From: Pantoea rwandensis
GTDB taxonomy: Bacteria > Pseudomonadota > Gammaproteobacteria > Enterobacterales > Enterobacteriaceae
Direction: 5' to 3'
Assembly: GCF_002095475.1 (NCBI RefSeq)
Contig: NZ_MLFR01000005.1
Coordinates: forward strand, 62,001 to 126,000
Length of the DNA stretch: 64,000 bases
Position numbers and translations under genes: made by a program. The notes beneath the pieces were generated by a model. The model searched no databases. It saw only the letters and a program-made list of their open reading frames with translations, and was not told the DNA's origin. Below, piece by piece: positions 8,836-18,182 of the stretch (its first letter is position 1; every line of letters starts with the position of its first letter).

Positions 8836-8842
8836 AGTTCAC

Positions 8843-10556
8843 GTTCACTGTAATCAGCAATCCTCTCTGTGGCAGTGTCACTTAAGCGTAAAAAGTGACA
8901 TTTGCCCCTCTCCATCTGTTCACTGTAATCAGCGGTTCACTCACCATTCACTGTAATCAGTGTCGTTCACTGTAAACAGTAACTCGCGTTTCGCATAGCC
9001 AAAAACCTTATTGACGAAGCTCTATAGCAACGATGTTTTGCACCAAATATTGATAGTGAGTACTTACCAGGTGGCTTTATTTAAATGATCAGCCGTGTTT
9101 GAAGGCTCTTTTACTGATTACAGTGAACATGGTTTTACTCTCATGACTTCGGCTGATTACAGTGAATCCTGTCTTACTGAAAGGTACTGATTACAGTGAA
9201 CGCAATGATTCAACATCATGATTTAAATCTATTTTTATCTTATTCTCGGTAATTGTTCACTGTAATCAGCATTACACCTGTAAAGGTAAACAGTAAAAGT
9301 GACAGGGTTGGTCACCTTTGCTGATTACAGTGAATCTATGCCTCATTTACCGATTACAGTGAACGTACCACCAGGAGCCGCTGTGGCCGGATGCACCCCC
9401 ATCTTTCTAGCGTCACGCTGTCACTGATTACAGTGAATCTCCTTTCGCCCTGCCCTCTTCCATCGTTGCGCTATTGACGATCAATCCGCTTATCTTGGAT
9501 CCAATTACTGATTACAGTGAACGTTAATTTTGAGTTCAGAGCGGGTTAATCTTGCTGATTACAGTGAACGGTACGAATGGTGTTTTGCACTACGCTAGGC
9601 GTTAACGACGCGGAGCGTTGCTGATTACAGTGAACGATCTGTGATGAAGTCGGGATGCCTATTGCCGCATGGGTGCCTTAAATCCAAAGCCACTTTCGTG
9701 ACTGATTGCTGATTACAGTGAACGATCTGCGATGAAGTCTGGATGCCTCTTGCCGCATGAGCGTCTTAAATACACAGCCATTTTCGTGACTGATTGCTGA
9801 TTACAGTGAATGTTTAGCTAAGCAAGTCAGCCGTGCTTTTGACGGGAATCTTACCTCCCCTGCCCTTACTCATGGCAAAGCTGAACATGAGTCTACTGAT
9901 TACAGTGAACGTTACCACTACCGTTCGCTGACGTTTACTGATTACAGTGAATGGTTTCCGGGAGGAACCTATAATCCTTTGTCCTGTCATCAGCAACTCG
10001 CTCTGCAAGATTTACTGACTATAGTGAACGTAAGAAGGTAGTCTGATTTGGGTTACTGATTACAGTGAATGCTTGATGGCATCGTCATCACTTTTACTGA
10101 TTACAGTGAACGCCGCAAAAATCAGAAGGAGGTTCGATTGCTGATTACAGTGAATGTTGATGATTCGAGCTTCAGCAACAAGGTGTTTTACTGATTACAG
10201 TGAACATTCGGTTTCCACATCCGCATAAGCACCTCCCTCTTCTCTTTAGCAATGTCTACTCCAGCATCTACTGATTACAGTGAACGTTAGCCGATGTATT
10301 GCTGATTACAGTGAATTTTTCACTGATTGCAGTGAATGTTTGCTGTTTATAGTGAATCTTTTACTGATTACAGTGAATAGCATAGAAAACGAAGCCTATC
10401 TCCTGCGTGTGCACTCAATACCGAAGCTTATTGCGAGGCATTTCGGGTGCAATGCTGATTACAGTGAATGTTTGGCCTGTGTCACCAGTGGATACTGATC
10501 ACATTTGGAGCAATTTTTTCTGGGCGATTAAAATGCGTTCACTGATTACAGTGAAT
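8843..10556. repeat. Incompatibility (incA-like) array of about 30 iterons
   Basis: About 30 copies of CTGATTACAGTGAAY lie between repA and parA. Five are on the minus strand (8843, 8918, 8946, 8965, 9255). Twenty-five are on the plus strand (9114, 9153, 9187, 9321, 9350, 9424, 9508, 9555, 9621, 9709, 9797, 9896, 9938, 10015, 10056, 10097, 10141, 10191, 10271, 10302, 10323, 10343, 10364, 10455, 10542). Spacing is irregular and the sequence between copies is not conserved, except for an 88-bp duplication. I see no gene here. Such arrays titrate Rep and hold copy number down; in P1 the equivalent incA has nine copies. Confidence 0.9.
9621..9796 (+). repeat. 88-bp tandem duplication inside the iteron array
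   Basis: The segment 9621-9708 (iteron followed by GATCTGTGATGAAGTC...) is repeated at 9709-9796 with about a dozen substitutions, and the next iteron starts at 9797. The exact 88-bp period and the conserved spacer show that at least part of the array grew by tandem duplication. Confidence 0.85.
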
Positions 10557-10633
10557 CTTTCCATTAACCTACTCTTACTCAAGGTGTTTTCTGAATACCT
10601 ATTGTTCCTCATCAGAAGAGATAGATTTGCCTC

Positions 10634-10668
10634 ATGTGCAGGATTTCGGTATAAAGTCATAAATCCTA
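10634..10668. promoter_or_regulatory. parOP-like operator upstream of parA
   Basis: An interrupted inverted repeat lies immediately before parA: CATGTGCAGGATTT (10633-10646) pairs with AAATCCTACATG (10661-10672), broken by two extra bases in the left arm. In P1 the ParA protein represses its own operon from a large dyad at the same place, so this is the likely autoregulatory operator. Confidence 0.6.
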
Positions 10669-10684
10669 CATGTGTGGAGCAAGT

Positions 10685-11884
10685 ATGGCTAACGATGAGA
10701 AGCAAGTTTTGAAGGTCGCACAACGTTCAGAAAGAATGCTGATGAGCCTGACAGAACAAATTCAGGCGCAAAAAGAAGAGTTGAAGGAAAACACTTTTTA
10801 TCAGGTTTACGCCAAAGCTGCGTTAGCCAAACTGCCTAAATTGACGCGTGCGAGCGTTGATTACGCCGTAAATGAGATGGAAGAAAACGGTTATCCGTTT
10901 GATAAGCGTGCTGCAGGTAGCTCAACGAAGTACGCCATGTCGATTCAGAACATTATCGACATTTACCATCATCGTGGCGTACCTAAGTACCGTGATCGCC
11001 ATTCGGAAGCTTTTACCCTGTTTGTCGGCAACCTTAAGGGTGGCGTGTCTAAAACGGTTTCAACGGTATCGCTTGCTCACGCATTGCGCGCTCATCCGCA
11101 CTTGCTCTATGAAGACCTGCGTATTCTGGTTATCGACCTTGACCCACAATCCTCCGCGACGATGTTCCTTAATCATGAGCGTTCGGTTGGGTTGGTTGAA
11201 GCGACGGCTGCGCAGGCGATGCTGCAAAATGTCGGTCGTGAAGAGTTGCTGAACGAGTTTATCGTGCCCTCCATCATACCGGGTGTGGATGTGCTGCCTG
11301 CTTCTATCGATGACGCCTTTATAGCTTCACGTTGGGAAGAATTGTGTGCTCAACATCTGTCGACACAAAACGTGCATGCAGTGTTGTATGAAAACGTCGT
11401 GGCTAAGCTGAAGAAAGATTATGACTTCATCTTTATCGACAGTGGCCCACACTTGGATGCTTTCTTGAAAAATGCCATTGCGGCTTCCGATCTGTTGATG
11501 ACGCCGGTTCCCCCAGCGCAAGTGGATTTCCACTCCACACTCAAATATCTAACGCGTTTGCCGGAACTGATTGGCATTATTGAGGAATCAGGTGCCGCCT
11601 GCCGCTTACAAGGCAATATCGGCTTTATGTCCAAACTCTCCAATAAAGCGGACCATAAGCTCTGTCATAGCTTGGCTAAAGAGATTTTTGGCGGGGATAT
11701 GTTGGATGCTGCGCTACCACGACTTGATGGCTTTGAGCGTTGCGGAGAATCCTTTGATACCGTGATTTCAGCTAATCCATCAACTTATGTAGGTAGCACC
11801 GAAGCCCTGAAAAACGCGCGCTCAGCAGCGGAAGATTTCGCTAAAGCCGTGTTTGATCGTATTGAATTTATTCGCCTGAACTGA
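10685..11884 (+). CDS. parA: Partition ATPase ParA (P1/P7 type)
   Basis: The 399-residue protein has an N-terminal DNA-binding extension (about 1-105) and a deviant Walker ATPase. The P-loop reads NLKGGVSKTVSTVSLAHAL, Walker A' is VIDLDPQSSATM, and Walker B is FIFIDSGPHLD. These match the large Type Ia ParA of phage P1 (398 residues) almost word for word. The start at 10685 (MANDEKQ) is chosen over an in-frame ATG at 10670 because GGAG at 10676-10679 is correctly spaced only for the later one. With ParB and parS it moves plasmid copies over the nucleoid and also represses the operon. Confidence 0.93.
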   Translation: MANDEKQVLKVAQRSERMLMSLTEQIQAQKEELKENTFYQVYAKAALAKLPKLTRASVDYAVNEMEENGYPFDKRAAGSSTKYAMSIQNIIDIYHHRGVPKYRDRHSEAFTLFVGNLKGGVSKTVSTVSLAHALRAHPHLLYEDLRILVIDLDPQSSATMFLNHERSVGLVEATAAQAMLQNVGREELLNEFIVPSIIPGVDVLPASIDDAFIASRWEELCAQHLSTQNVHAVLYENVVAKLKKDYDFIFIDSGPHLDAFLKNAIAASDLLMTPVPPAQVDFHSTLKYLTRLPELIGIIEESGAACRLQGNIGFMSKLSNKADHKLCHSLAKEIFGGDMLDAALPRLDGFERCGESFDTVISANPSTYVGSTEALKNARSAAEDFAKAVFDRIEFIRLN

Positions 11885-11891
11885 GGTTACT

Positions 11892-12863
11892 ATGAGCGCA
11901 AAAAGAATCACGATTGGCCGAACCTTCAGCCAGACACCTTTGCAAACTGAGGATGCTTCAGAAGGCCATTCTCAGACATTTATCCTATCGACCGGGAAAC
12001 GTGCCCTGTTCACCTTAGAGCACATCACGGCGAAGGAAATTGAAGAAAGAACCTATGTGGTCATGGAAACCAATGGCCGAGATCAATCTGGTCTGACGCC
12101 AGAGTCGCTTCGCGATATCATTCGTACCATCAAGTTGCAGCAGTTCTTCCCGGCTATTGGTGTACTGCGTGGTGACCGCATTGAGATTCTTGACGGCTCT
12201 CGTCGCCGTGCGGCCGCTCTACACTGTAAAACTGGCCTGGATGTGCTGGTGACTGAGGTGGCTATCTCCGCTGAAGAAGCCCGTCGTTTGGCGCAAGACA
12301 TCCAGACAGCGCGTGAACACAACCTGCGTGAAGTAGGCATGCGATTGATGTCGTTGAAGGAGAGCGGTCTGTCGCAGAAGGAGATTGCACAAAGCGAAGG
12401 ATTATCTCAGGCCAAGGTGACACGTGCCTTGCAAGCTGCTAGCGTCCCGCTGGAGCTGGTGACGCTGTTTCCAAACCACTCTGAATTGACCTATCCAGAT
12501 TACAAAACGCTGTTGCAGGCTTTTGAGAAGTTGCAGGAGACCGGTCAAACGGTTGAAGCCCTCATTGATACCATCGGGATGGATGTTGATACCGTTTGTG
12601 CCCGCGATGGCTTAGCAGAAGATGAAGTGAAGAACGGTATTCTGCGCTTGGTACGAAATGGCAGCCAGACGCTGATTCAGTCACCTGAAAAAGATAAAGC
12701 CGTTGCCACACCTTTATGGAGTTTCGCAGATAAAGACCGTTACGCTCGCAAGAAAACGCGTGGCCGTATGTTTAGCTACGAGTTTAATCGCCAGTCCCGC
12801 GAACTGCAGGAAGAGCTGGATAGAGTGATAAACGAGACGCTCAATAAATATCTCAATCAATAA
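11892..12863 (+). CDS. parB: Centromere-binding protein ParB (P1/P7 type)
   Basis: The 323-residue protein starts 7 bp after parA. It has the ParB nuclease-like/N-terminal region (GDRIEILDGSRRRAAALH), a central helix-turn-helix (SQKEIAQSEGLSQAKVTRAL), and a C-terminal dimerisation domain (after about residue 270, ending YEFNRQSRELQEELDRV). P1 ParB, 333 residues, binds two motif types in parS: heptameric A boxes through the helix-turn-helix and hexameric B boxes through the dimer domain. Both box types are present in the DNA just downstream, so the assignment is well supported. Confidence 0.93.
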   Translation: MSAKRITIGRTFSQTPLQTEDASEGHSQTFILSTGKRALFTLEHITAKEIEERTYVVMETNGRDQSGLTPESLRDIIRTIKLQQFFPAIGVLRGDRIEILDGSRRRAAALHCKTGLDVLVTEVAISAEEARRLAQDIQTAREHNLREVGMRLMSLKESGLSQKEIAQSEGLSQAKVTRALQAASVPLELVTLFPNHSELTYPDYKTLLQAFEKLQETGQTVEALIDTIGMDVDTVCARDGLAEDEVKNGILRLVRNGSQTLIQSPEKDKAVATPLWSFADKDRYARKKTRGRMFSYEFNRQSRELQEELDRVINETLNKYLNQ

Positions 12864-12871
12864 GCGAAATG

Positions 12872-12893
12872 CCGCCTTCGGGCGGTTTTTTTT
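12872..12893 (+). terminator. Rho-independent terminator of parAB
   Basis: CCGCC, TTCG loop, GGCGG, then a run of eight T starts 9 bp after the parB stop codon. This is a textbook intrinsic terminator. Confidence 0.9.
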
Positions 12894-12909
12894 CGCCCTT
12901 TTCAGCTCT

Positions 12910-12994
12910 TCGCCATAGCGATTTCACCGCTAACTGTATGAAAAATCACAAACAGGTGATGAAATTTCAGGCTGAAATCGCCAAAGATTTCACC
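12910..12994 (+). other. parS: parS partition site 1 (P1 architecture)
   Basis: In order: box B TCGCCA (12910-12915); box A GATTTCACC (12920-12928); an A-rich spacer (12935-12960) in the position of the IHF site; facing A boxes ATTTCAG-GCTGAAAT (12964-12978); box B TCGCCA (12978-12983); and box A GATTTCACC (12986-12994). This is the same box order and spacing logic as the bipartite, IHF-bent P1 parS, and it sits directly downstream of parB as in P1. Confidence 0.88.
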
Positions 12995-13131
12995 ATGTTG
13001 ACGATGTAAGCGAGGCCATATAGTGCCTGGTGAGTTTGGGGTTGGAGCGAAAGTAACCAAGTGCATGCAAAATCGGCAAAGCGAAATATACGGATTGAAC
13101 AATGCGTTTAATCGACTGCAATTTCAGCAGC

Positions 13132-13225
13132 TCGCCAAGGTGATTTCATACGTAATGTGTTGAAAATAAACAAATATTAAAAGAAATTTCAGGGTGAAAT
13201 CGCCAAGTTTCGCAAGCATTTCAAC
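13132..13225 (+). other. parS: parS partition site 2 (second tandem copy)
   Basis: A second set of boxes follows about 220 bp later: TCGCCA (13132-13137), GATTTCAT (13142-13149), an AT-rich spacer (13150-13185), ATTTCAGGGTGAAAT (13186-13200), TCGCCA (13200-13205) and a degenerate CATTTCAAC (13217-13225). The layout copies site 1 with sequence drift in the outer boxes. The right half, the strong ParB-binding part in P1, is the better preserved half. Confidence 0.8.
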
Positions 13226-13273
13226 TCTGACTAATCCTCGCTAACTCGGTTTAGCCAGATGATATTCAACGAT

Positions 13274-13297
13274 TTATCCACAGAAAAGGTGGATAAC
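13274..13297. other. Inverted pair of DnaA boxes
   Basis: A consensus DnaA box, TTATCCACA (13274-13282), faces GGTGGATAA (13289-13297), the complement of TTATCCACC, 6 bp away. The pair lies between parS site 2 and the sulfur island. It could be a secondary DnaA loading site, or simply a stem-loop ending the minus-strand gene at 13310. Confidence 0.5.
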
Positions 13298-13309
13298 TTT
13301 CATTGTAGG

Positions 13310-15244
13310 TTAGGCTGATAATGCGCCCGCAGAAGGCAATTGCCATACCGCGTCACGAATGCGTACAGGCTTACTCATCAAACCAAGAGCATAAAAGCGA
13401 TCAGCAATGATTTGCTGCTCTTTGATAACCTCAAAAGCCATTGCGCGGGTTTTATGGCTACGACGTCCGAGTGCCCTTTCAACGGATGACACCTCCAAAC
13501 CCAACTCTTGCGCCAACAAGCTGGCCGCTTCATGACGATGGCTATCCATAAACAATCCTGTTTGCTGCAAGCTTTCAATTAATTGCTGCGCGATGTCATC
13601 GTTCTGCGAGACGAAATCACGGCGTGCGAGGTAAAATTGATGATTGCGGACACGACCTTCACCATTGACCAATACCCTCAAGTCAGGATGGCTTTCAGCC
13701 GCACTGAGCAGCGGATCCCACATCATCCACGCATCAACCGACAGATAATCGCTGGCTGTTAATGGATATTTGGGTGGCGCGTAAATAACTTTAATCTCAT
13801 CTAAAGCAATACCGGCCTCTTCAAGCAACTGCAGCAGTAGCCAGTGAACGTTTGAACCTTTATTGACTGAAATGCGTTTGCCACGTAAGTCATTGAGGGA
13901 GTGAATTTCACTATTCCGCGGCACAACGATGCCCACACTGCTTGGTGCGGGTGGCTCCCAGGCAATATAGGTGACTGCATTACCGCTGGCTTGGGCGAAT
14001 ATCGGAGGGACTTCTCCCGTGGTGCCAAAGTCGATCTCGTTATTTTGCAGTGCGTACAGCAATTGGGGGCCAGCAGGAAACTCACTCCATAGTACGCTGA
14101 CACCTTGTTGAGAAAAACGCTGTTCGAGGCTCTGGCGCGCTTTTAACACACCCAGATTGCCGAATTTTTGATAGCCAATACGCAGTTCGCGCTCTTGCTC
14201 TGCAAAAGGTGTCAAGCACACTGGCGCTTGGCCCATGGCTTTCCGACGACCTTTTATCACGCCTTGGTTGGCCATATGGGTACGCAAGGTATGACGACTG
14301 ATACCCAGCAGCGTAGCCGCCTGAGTTTGATTCTGTTCGGTAAACGCCAATGCATTATTGATTAAGCTGGCGACCACACGGTCAAACAGCTGATGGGGTT
14401 GATCAGAAAGCTGCTGGCGCAAAAAGCTATCCAACGTGGAGTCGGTGGCAGCGATAAAGCCTTGTTCACTGTAACCAGTCAGTCGCAACTGCGCAGGCGT
14501 AAGCGTCTCATCACGGCTCAATAACACAGCATTGTGCAGCGTATTTTCTAATTCGCGAATATTGCCGGGCCAGCTGTACTCTTGCAGCGCTTCCAGGGCA
14601 TCCGATGAGAGACGGCGTGCCGGACGACCTAAACGGCGTGCATACAACGATAAGAAATGGTTGGCCAAGAGTGGAATATCATCGCGTCGTTGACGCAAAG
14701 GGGGTAATGGGACAACAGCAATGTTGAGTCGGTAGAAGAGGTCCTCTCTGAATCGGCGTTCGCGTATTGCCTGCGCTAAATCAACGTGAGTCGCCGCAAT
14801 GACACGCACATCCACTTTGATCGCTTTACGCGAGCCAACGCGAGTGATCTCGCGCTCTTGCAATACACGCAATAACTTCACCTGCAATGAAAGACTGAGT
14901 TCACCAATCTCATCAAGCAGCAGTGTGCCGCCCTGAGCAGCTTCAAACCAGCCAGGGTGGGCCTGAGTGGCACCGGTAAACGCCCCTTTTTCATGCCCAA
15001 ACAATTCTGCCTCAGCAAGACTTTCTGTCAACGCGCCGCAGTTTACGGCCAAAAACGGGCCGTTACGGCGCTGGCTGTGATGATGCAGGTAGCGGGCAAC
15101 CACTTCTTTACCCGTACCCGTTTCCCCCACGATCAGAACTGTCGCATCAGTGGGCGCGAATTTATCGAGTAGTGATTGAAAGGCGAGTGAGGCCGGATCG
15201 ACTAAACGTGGTGAATCAGTGTGATTGGTGTAAGGAGTAAACAT
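13310..15244 (-). CDS. Sigma-54 activator fused to an SsuA-like sulfonate-binding domain
   Basis: This 644-residue protein lacks a classical N-terminal sensor. It begins with the sigma-54 AAA+ domain: Walker A GETGTGKE (residues 40-47), the sigma-54 contact loop GAFTGA (87-92), Walker B LLLDEIGE (108-115) and LFYRLN. A Fis-type helix-turn-helix follows (about 305-335, [16 protein letters not shown]). The last 290 residues are an ABC-type solute-binding domain ([47 protein letters not shown]) clearly homologous to the SsuA-like protein encoded at 26989. There is no signal peptide, so the binding fold must work in the cytoplasm as the ligand sensor. It is divergent from ssuD, which has a sigma-54 promoter. 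Confidence 0.88.
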   Translation of the reverse strand: MFTPYTNHTDSPRLVDPASLAFQSLLDKFAPTDATVLIVGETGTGKEVVARYLHHHSQRRNGPFLAVNCGALTESLAEAELFGHEKGAFTGATQAHPGWFEAAQGGTLLLDEIGELSLSLQVKLLRVLQEREITRVGSRKAIKVDVRVIAATHVDLAQAIRERRFREDLFYRLNIAVVPLPPLRQRRDDIPLLANHFLSLYARRLGRPARRLSSDALEALQEYSWPGNIRELENTLHNAVLLSRDETLTPAQLRLTGYSEQGFIAATDSTLDSFLRQQLSDQPHQLFDRVVASLINNALAFTEQNQTQAATLLGISRHTLRTHMANQGVIKGRRKAMGQAPVCLTPFAEQERELRIGYQKFGNLGVLKARQSLEQRFSQQGVSVLWSEFPAGPQLLYALQNNEIDFGTTGEVPPIFAQASGNAVTYIAWEPPAPSSVGIVVPRNSEIHSLNDLRGKRISVNKGSNVHWLLLQLLEEAGIALDEIKVIYAPPKYPLTASDYLSVDAWMMWDPLLSAAESHPDLRVLVNGEGRVRNHQFYLARRDFVSQNDDIAQQLIESLQQTGLFMDSHRHEAASLLAQELGLEVSSVERALGRRSHKTRAMAFEVIKEQQIIADRFYALGLMSKPVRIRDAVWQLPSAGALSA

Positions 15245-15322
15245 CGTTTTTTTCCCAGCAGGAGCATCCTCTCAAGCTAACGACTCACATTCACTGTGAA
15301 CAGCAGGAAAAAAGCATAAGCA

Positions 15323-15368
15323 GTTGCATATGCAGCAATAGCTGTCGGCGCAAAGTTGGATATGCAAC
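15323..15368. promoter_or_regulatory. Candidate upstream activator sites of the sigma-54 regulator
   Basis: Two related dyads, GTTGCATATGCAGC (15323-15336) and GTTGGATATGCAAC (15355-15368), lie 32 bp apart, about three helical turns, and roughly 65-110 bp before the sigma-54 promoter. Position, symmetry and phasing are those expected of enhancer sites for the adjacent activator. Confidence 0.6.
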
Positions 15369-15431
15369 AGCGGGGATGTTGTTGCAGACGCTAAATGGCT
15401 GAATTCAAGGATATATTGATAAAAACAAACT

Positions 15432-15447
15432 TGGCACGTATTTCGCT
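15432..15447 (+). promoter_or_regulatory. Sigma-54 promoter of the ssuD operon
   Basis: TGGCACGTATTTCGCT has the -24 GG (15433-15434) and -12 GC (15445-15446) separated by exactly ten bases. It matches the sigma-54 consensus except for C in place of the second T before GC. It lies 70 bp before ssuD and opposite the sigma-54 activator gene. Confidence 0.75.
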
Positions 15448-15516
15448 TACAGCCATATAACCAAATGAACCGTCTTAAATGACCAAATTCTAATAAAGTT
15501 ATATAGGAAAAGCATA

Positions 15517-16689
15517 ATGGCCGATTCCGCAAACAATCCGATTAACGTCTTCTGGTTTCTCCCTACGCACGGCGATGGACGCTACCTTGGTACCACTGAA
15601 GGTGGACGCCCAGTTGATTTAGCCTACTTACAGCAGGTTGCTTTAGCCGCTGACAATCTCGGTTTCTACGGCGTGCTCATCCCGACCGGTAAAAGCTGTG
15701 AAGATTCATGGCTTGTAGCGTCGGCACTCGCGCCCATCACAAAGAGGCTTCGCTATCTGGTTGCCGTTCGTCCCGGTTTGCAGCCACCGACGTTGGCTGC
15801 GCGCATGGCAACCACACTGGACCGTTTGTCCGAGGGGCGACTGCTGATCAACGTGGTCACCGGCGGCGACCCCGTGGAAAACAAAGGCGACGGCATTTTC
15901 CTCAACCACAGTGAACGTTATGAGGTGACCAAAGAGTTTCTGGATGTCTACAGCCGCTTAATGCGCGGCGAGAAAGTTGACTATAAAGGGCAACATATTC
16001 ACGTTGAAGGCGCAGAGGTGTTGTTCCCTCCGGTGCAAGAGAATGGACCTCCGCTGTACTTCGGCGGCTCCTCAGATGACGCCATCGATGTCGCAGCAGA
16101 GCAAATTGATACCTATCTCACGTGGGGCGAACCTCCTGCACAGGTGGCGGAGAAACTGGCAGTGGTGCGCGAACGCGCTGCTGCGCGTGGACGCAAACTG
16201 GAGTACGGCATTCGACTGCATGTGATTGTGCGCGAGACAGAAGAGGAAGCCAAAGCCGCTGCAGAGAAGTTGATTGGGCATTTAGATGAAGACACCATTG
16301 CTCAAGCGCAGAAAATTTTTGCTCGTATGGATTCGGCAGGGCAGGCACGCATGAGCGCCTTGCACAAAGGCTCGCGCGATAATCTCTACATTGCACCAAA
16401 CTTATGGGCGGGCGTCGGATTAGTGCGCGGTGGTGCCGGTACAGCATTAGTAGGCAGCCCTGAGCAAGTGGCAGAACGCATCCGTGAATATCAGGCGTTA
16501 GGTGTGACCAACTTCATTCTGTCGGGCTATCCGCATCTGGAAGAAGCGCATCGTGTGGCAGAATTGCTGTTACCACTGCTGCCTCTGGCAAACGGTCAAC
16601 AGCAGCGTACGCGCACCATCAATACCGGACCTTTTGGCGAAACCATTGGTGGCGATAAGCGCCCATCAAAACAAACGAGCGCCAGCTAA
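15517..16689 (+). CDS. ssuD: FMNH2-dependent alkanesulfonate monooxygenase, SsuD-like
   Basis: The 390-residue luciferase-like enzyme begins [19 protein letters not shown] and contains [29 protein letters not shown] and [15 protein letters not shown], the hallmark sequence of SsuD (381 residues in E. coli). It cleaves alkanesulfonates to aldehyde and sulfite with FMNH2 and oxygen, in the cytoplasm. The ATG at 15517 follows AGGAAA. It is the first gene after a sigma-54 promoter. No SsuE-type flavin reductase is visible next to it, so reduced flavin must come from another gene, possibly elsewhere in the genome. Confidence 0.93.
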   Translation: MADSANNPINVFWFLPTHGDGRYLGTTEGGRPVDLAYLQQVALAADNLGFYGVLIPTGKSCEDSWLVASALAPITKRLRYLVAVRPGLQPPTLAARMATTLDRLSEGRLLINVVTGGDPVENKGDGIFLNHSERYEVTKEFLDVYSRLMRGEKVDYKGQHIHVEGAEVLFPPVQENGPPLYFGGSSDDAIDVAAEQIDTYLTWGEPPAQVAEKLAVVRERAAARGRKLEYGIRLHVIVRETEEEAKAAAEKLIGHLDEDTIAQAQKIFARMDSAGQARMSALHKGSRDNLYIAPNLWAGVGLVRGGAGTALVGSPEQVAERIREYQALGVTNFILSGYPHLEEAHRVAELLLPLLPLANGQQQRTRTINTGPFGETIGGDKRPSKQTSAS

Positions 16690-16703
16690 TGCAGGAGAGG
16701 GCA

Positions 16704-18108
16704 ATGGCGAAGCCAGGTGATTATTGTAGGCGGCGGCTTCAGTGGCACAGCGCTGGCGATTCATCTTGCGCGGACCTCAGCCGCTGCCTTACTGATTACA
16801 GTGGTCGAGCCGCGTGAACGGCTGGGCGGCGGTGTTGCTTATTCGACGCAAGAACCTGCTCACCGTATTAACGTACCTGCATCCCGCATGCAATTGAGCG
16901 GTGAGGAGCAGGGTGCGTTTGATCGCTGGTATCGCCAGCAGCCGGAATGTTCACTGGATTCAGCAGCCCATTGTGTCGATGGTTCAGTCTATCCGCAGCG
17001 CGGGATGTTTGGTCGCTATTTGGCGGAACAGTTTGCGCTTGCGGCAAAACGCTACCCGCATGTCACACTCCGCCATATTCAGGCCAGCGCCGTGGCTTGG
17101 GAAGGTCAGCTGCTACTACTCAGCAATGGTGAAACGTTACAGGGCGATATCCTGGCGTTGGCCATCAGCCACCCACCCCCGTCATTGCCACGCGCATTGC
17201 AGCCTTTTGCCCAGCATCCGGCATTGATTGCCAATCCATGGCAGCGCGGCGTGCTGGATGCCATCGTCCCAGACGCTTCGATTGCCATTATGGGAACGGG
17301 TCTGAGTATGGCCGACGTGGTTGCGTCTTTAGCCACGCGCCATCATCGTGGCCCGTTAACGGCTTTCTCGCGCCGTGGACAGCTTTCTCGCGCCAATCTG
17401 ACAGGTGAGTGGCCTGAATGGACATTAGCGCCGCAGAACGTCGCTGAGGCACGTTTATGGCTGCATCATATTCGCGCCGAAGTCGCACGCGCAGCGGAAC
17501 AACAATTGCCGTGGCAGCGCGTATTGGATGAAGTGCGCGTGCAGGGGCAGGCTATCTGGCAATCATTGCCGCTGCGCGAACAGCAGAAGTTCGTGCGCCA
17601 TCTGCGATCGTGGTGGGATGTGCATCGCTACCGCATTGCGCCCCAAGTCGCCACTGTCATCCGTGAACGTCAACAGCAGGGCAGTTTGCATGTGTTGGCG
17701 GCGAGGCTGCAATCTATCACGGCACGCGGAGATCAACTGGAAGTCACCCTGCATACGCGGCAAGGCGAAACACATACGCAGCGCTTAGATTATCTCATCG
17801 TCACCACGGGACCCGGGCACGATGCGCTGACTGAAAGCCAACCGCTGTTGCAATCGCTCAGTAATCAAGGATTGATTCGTGCCGATCAACTCGGCTTTGG
17901 TCTTGATGTCGATGTACACTCACACGCGCTCACGCAGCAGGGTCTGTCCAATAGCAGACTGCTAGTAGTTGGCCCGGCAGGACGCGCGCGTTTTGGTGAG
18001 CTGATGGGCTTACCCCAAGTTGCGGATCACGCCGCCGCCGTAGCACAACAAATCTTGAATGAACTGGATATCGCGCCTGCCGAGCGATGTCCCCCTCCCA
18101 TTTCTTAA
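16704..18108 (+). CDS. FAD/NAD(P)-binding protein (NAD_binding_9 type), start disturbed by one base
   Basis: The main frame, readable from GTG at 16717 (463 residues), opens with the dinucleotide-binding motif IIVGGGFSGTALAIHLA and carries a second glycine-rich motif, IAIMGTGLSMADVVASL, near residue 190. This is the layout of YdhS-like FAD/NAD(P) proteins. The ribosome-binding site AGGAGAGG (16693-16700) fits an ATG at 16704, but that ATG is out of frame by one base. Reading AAGCCAGGTG as one base shorter would restore MAKPVIIVGGG. Either translation starts weakly at GTG, or there is a one-base insertion. Its place between two flavin monooxygenases suggests a redox role in organosulfur use. 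Confidence 0.75.
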
Positions 18109-18182
18109 TCTCTCAACATCCTAAAAACACACTGACGAACGCTGGGTCGTAGCACGATCACGGCTTCGCTATGGAGATTGCT

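Noticed and set aside
8843-10556. A CRISPR-like pattern of short repeats with spacers
   Set aside because: The repeats are 15 bp, occur in both directions and have spacers from under 10 to over 80 bp. They match the Rep-binding iterons upstream of repA, and no cas gene is present.
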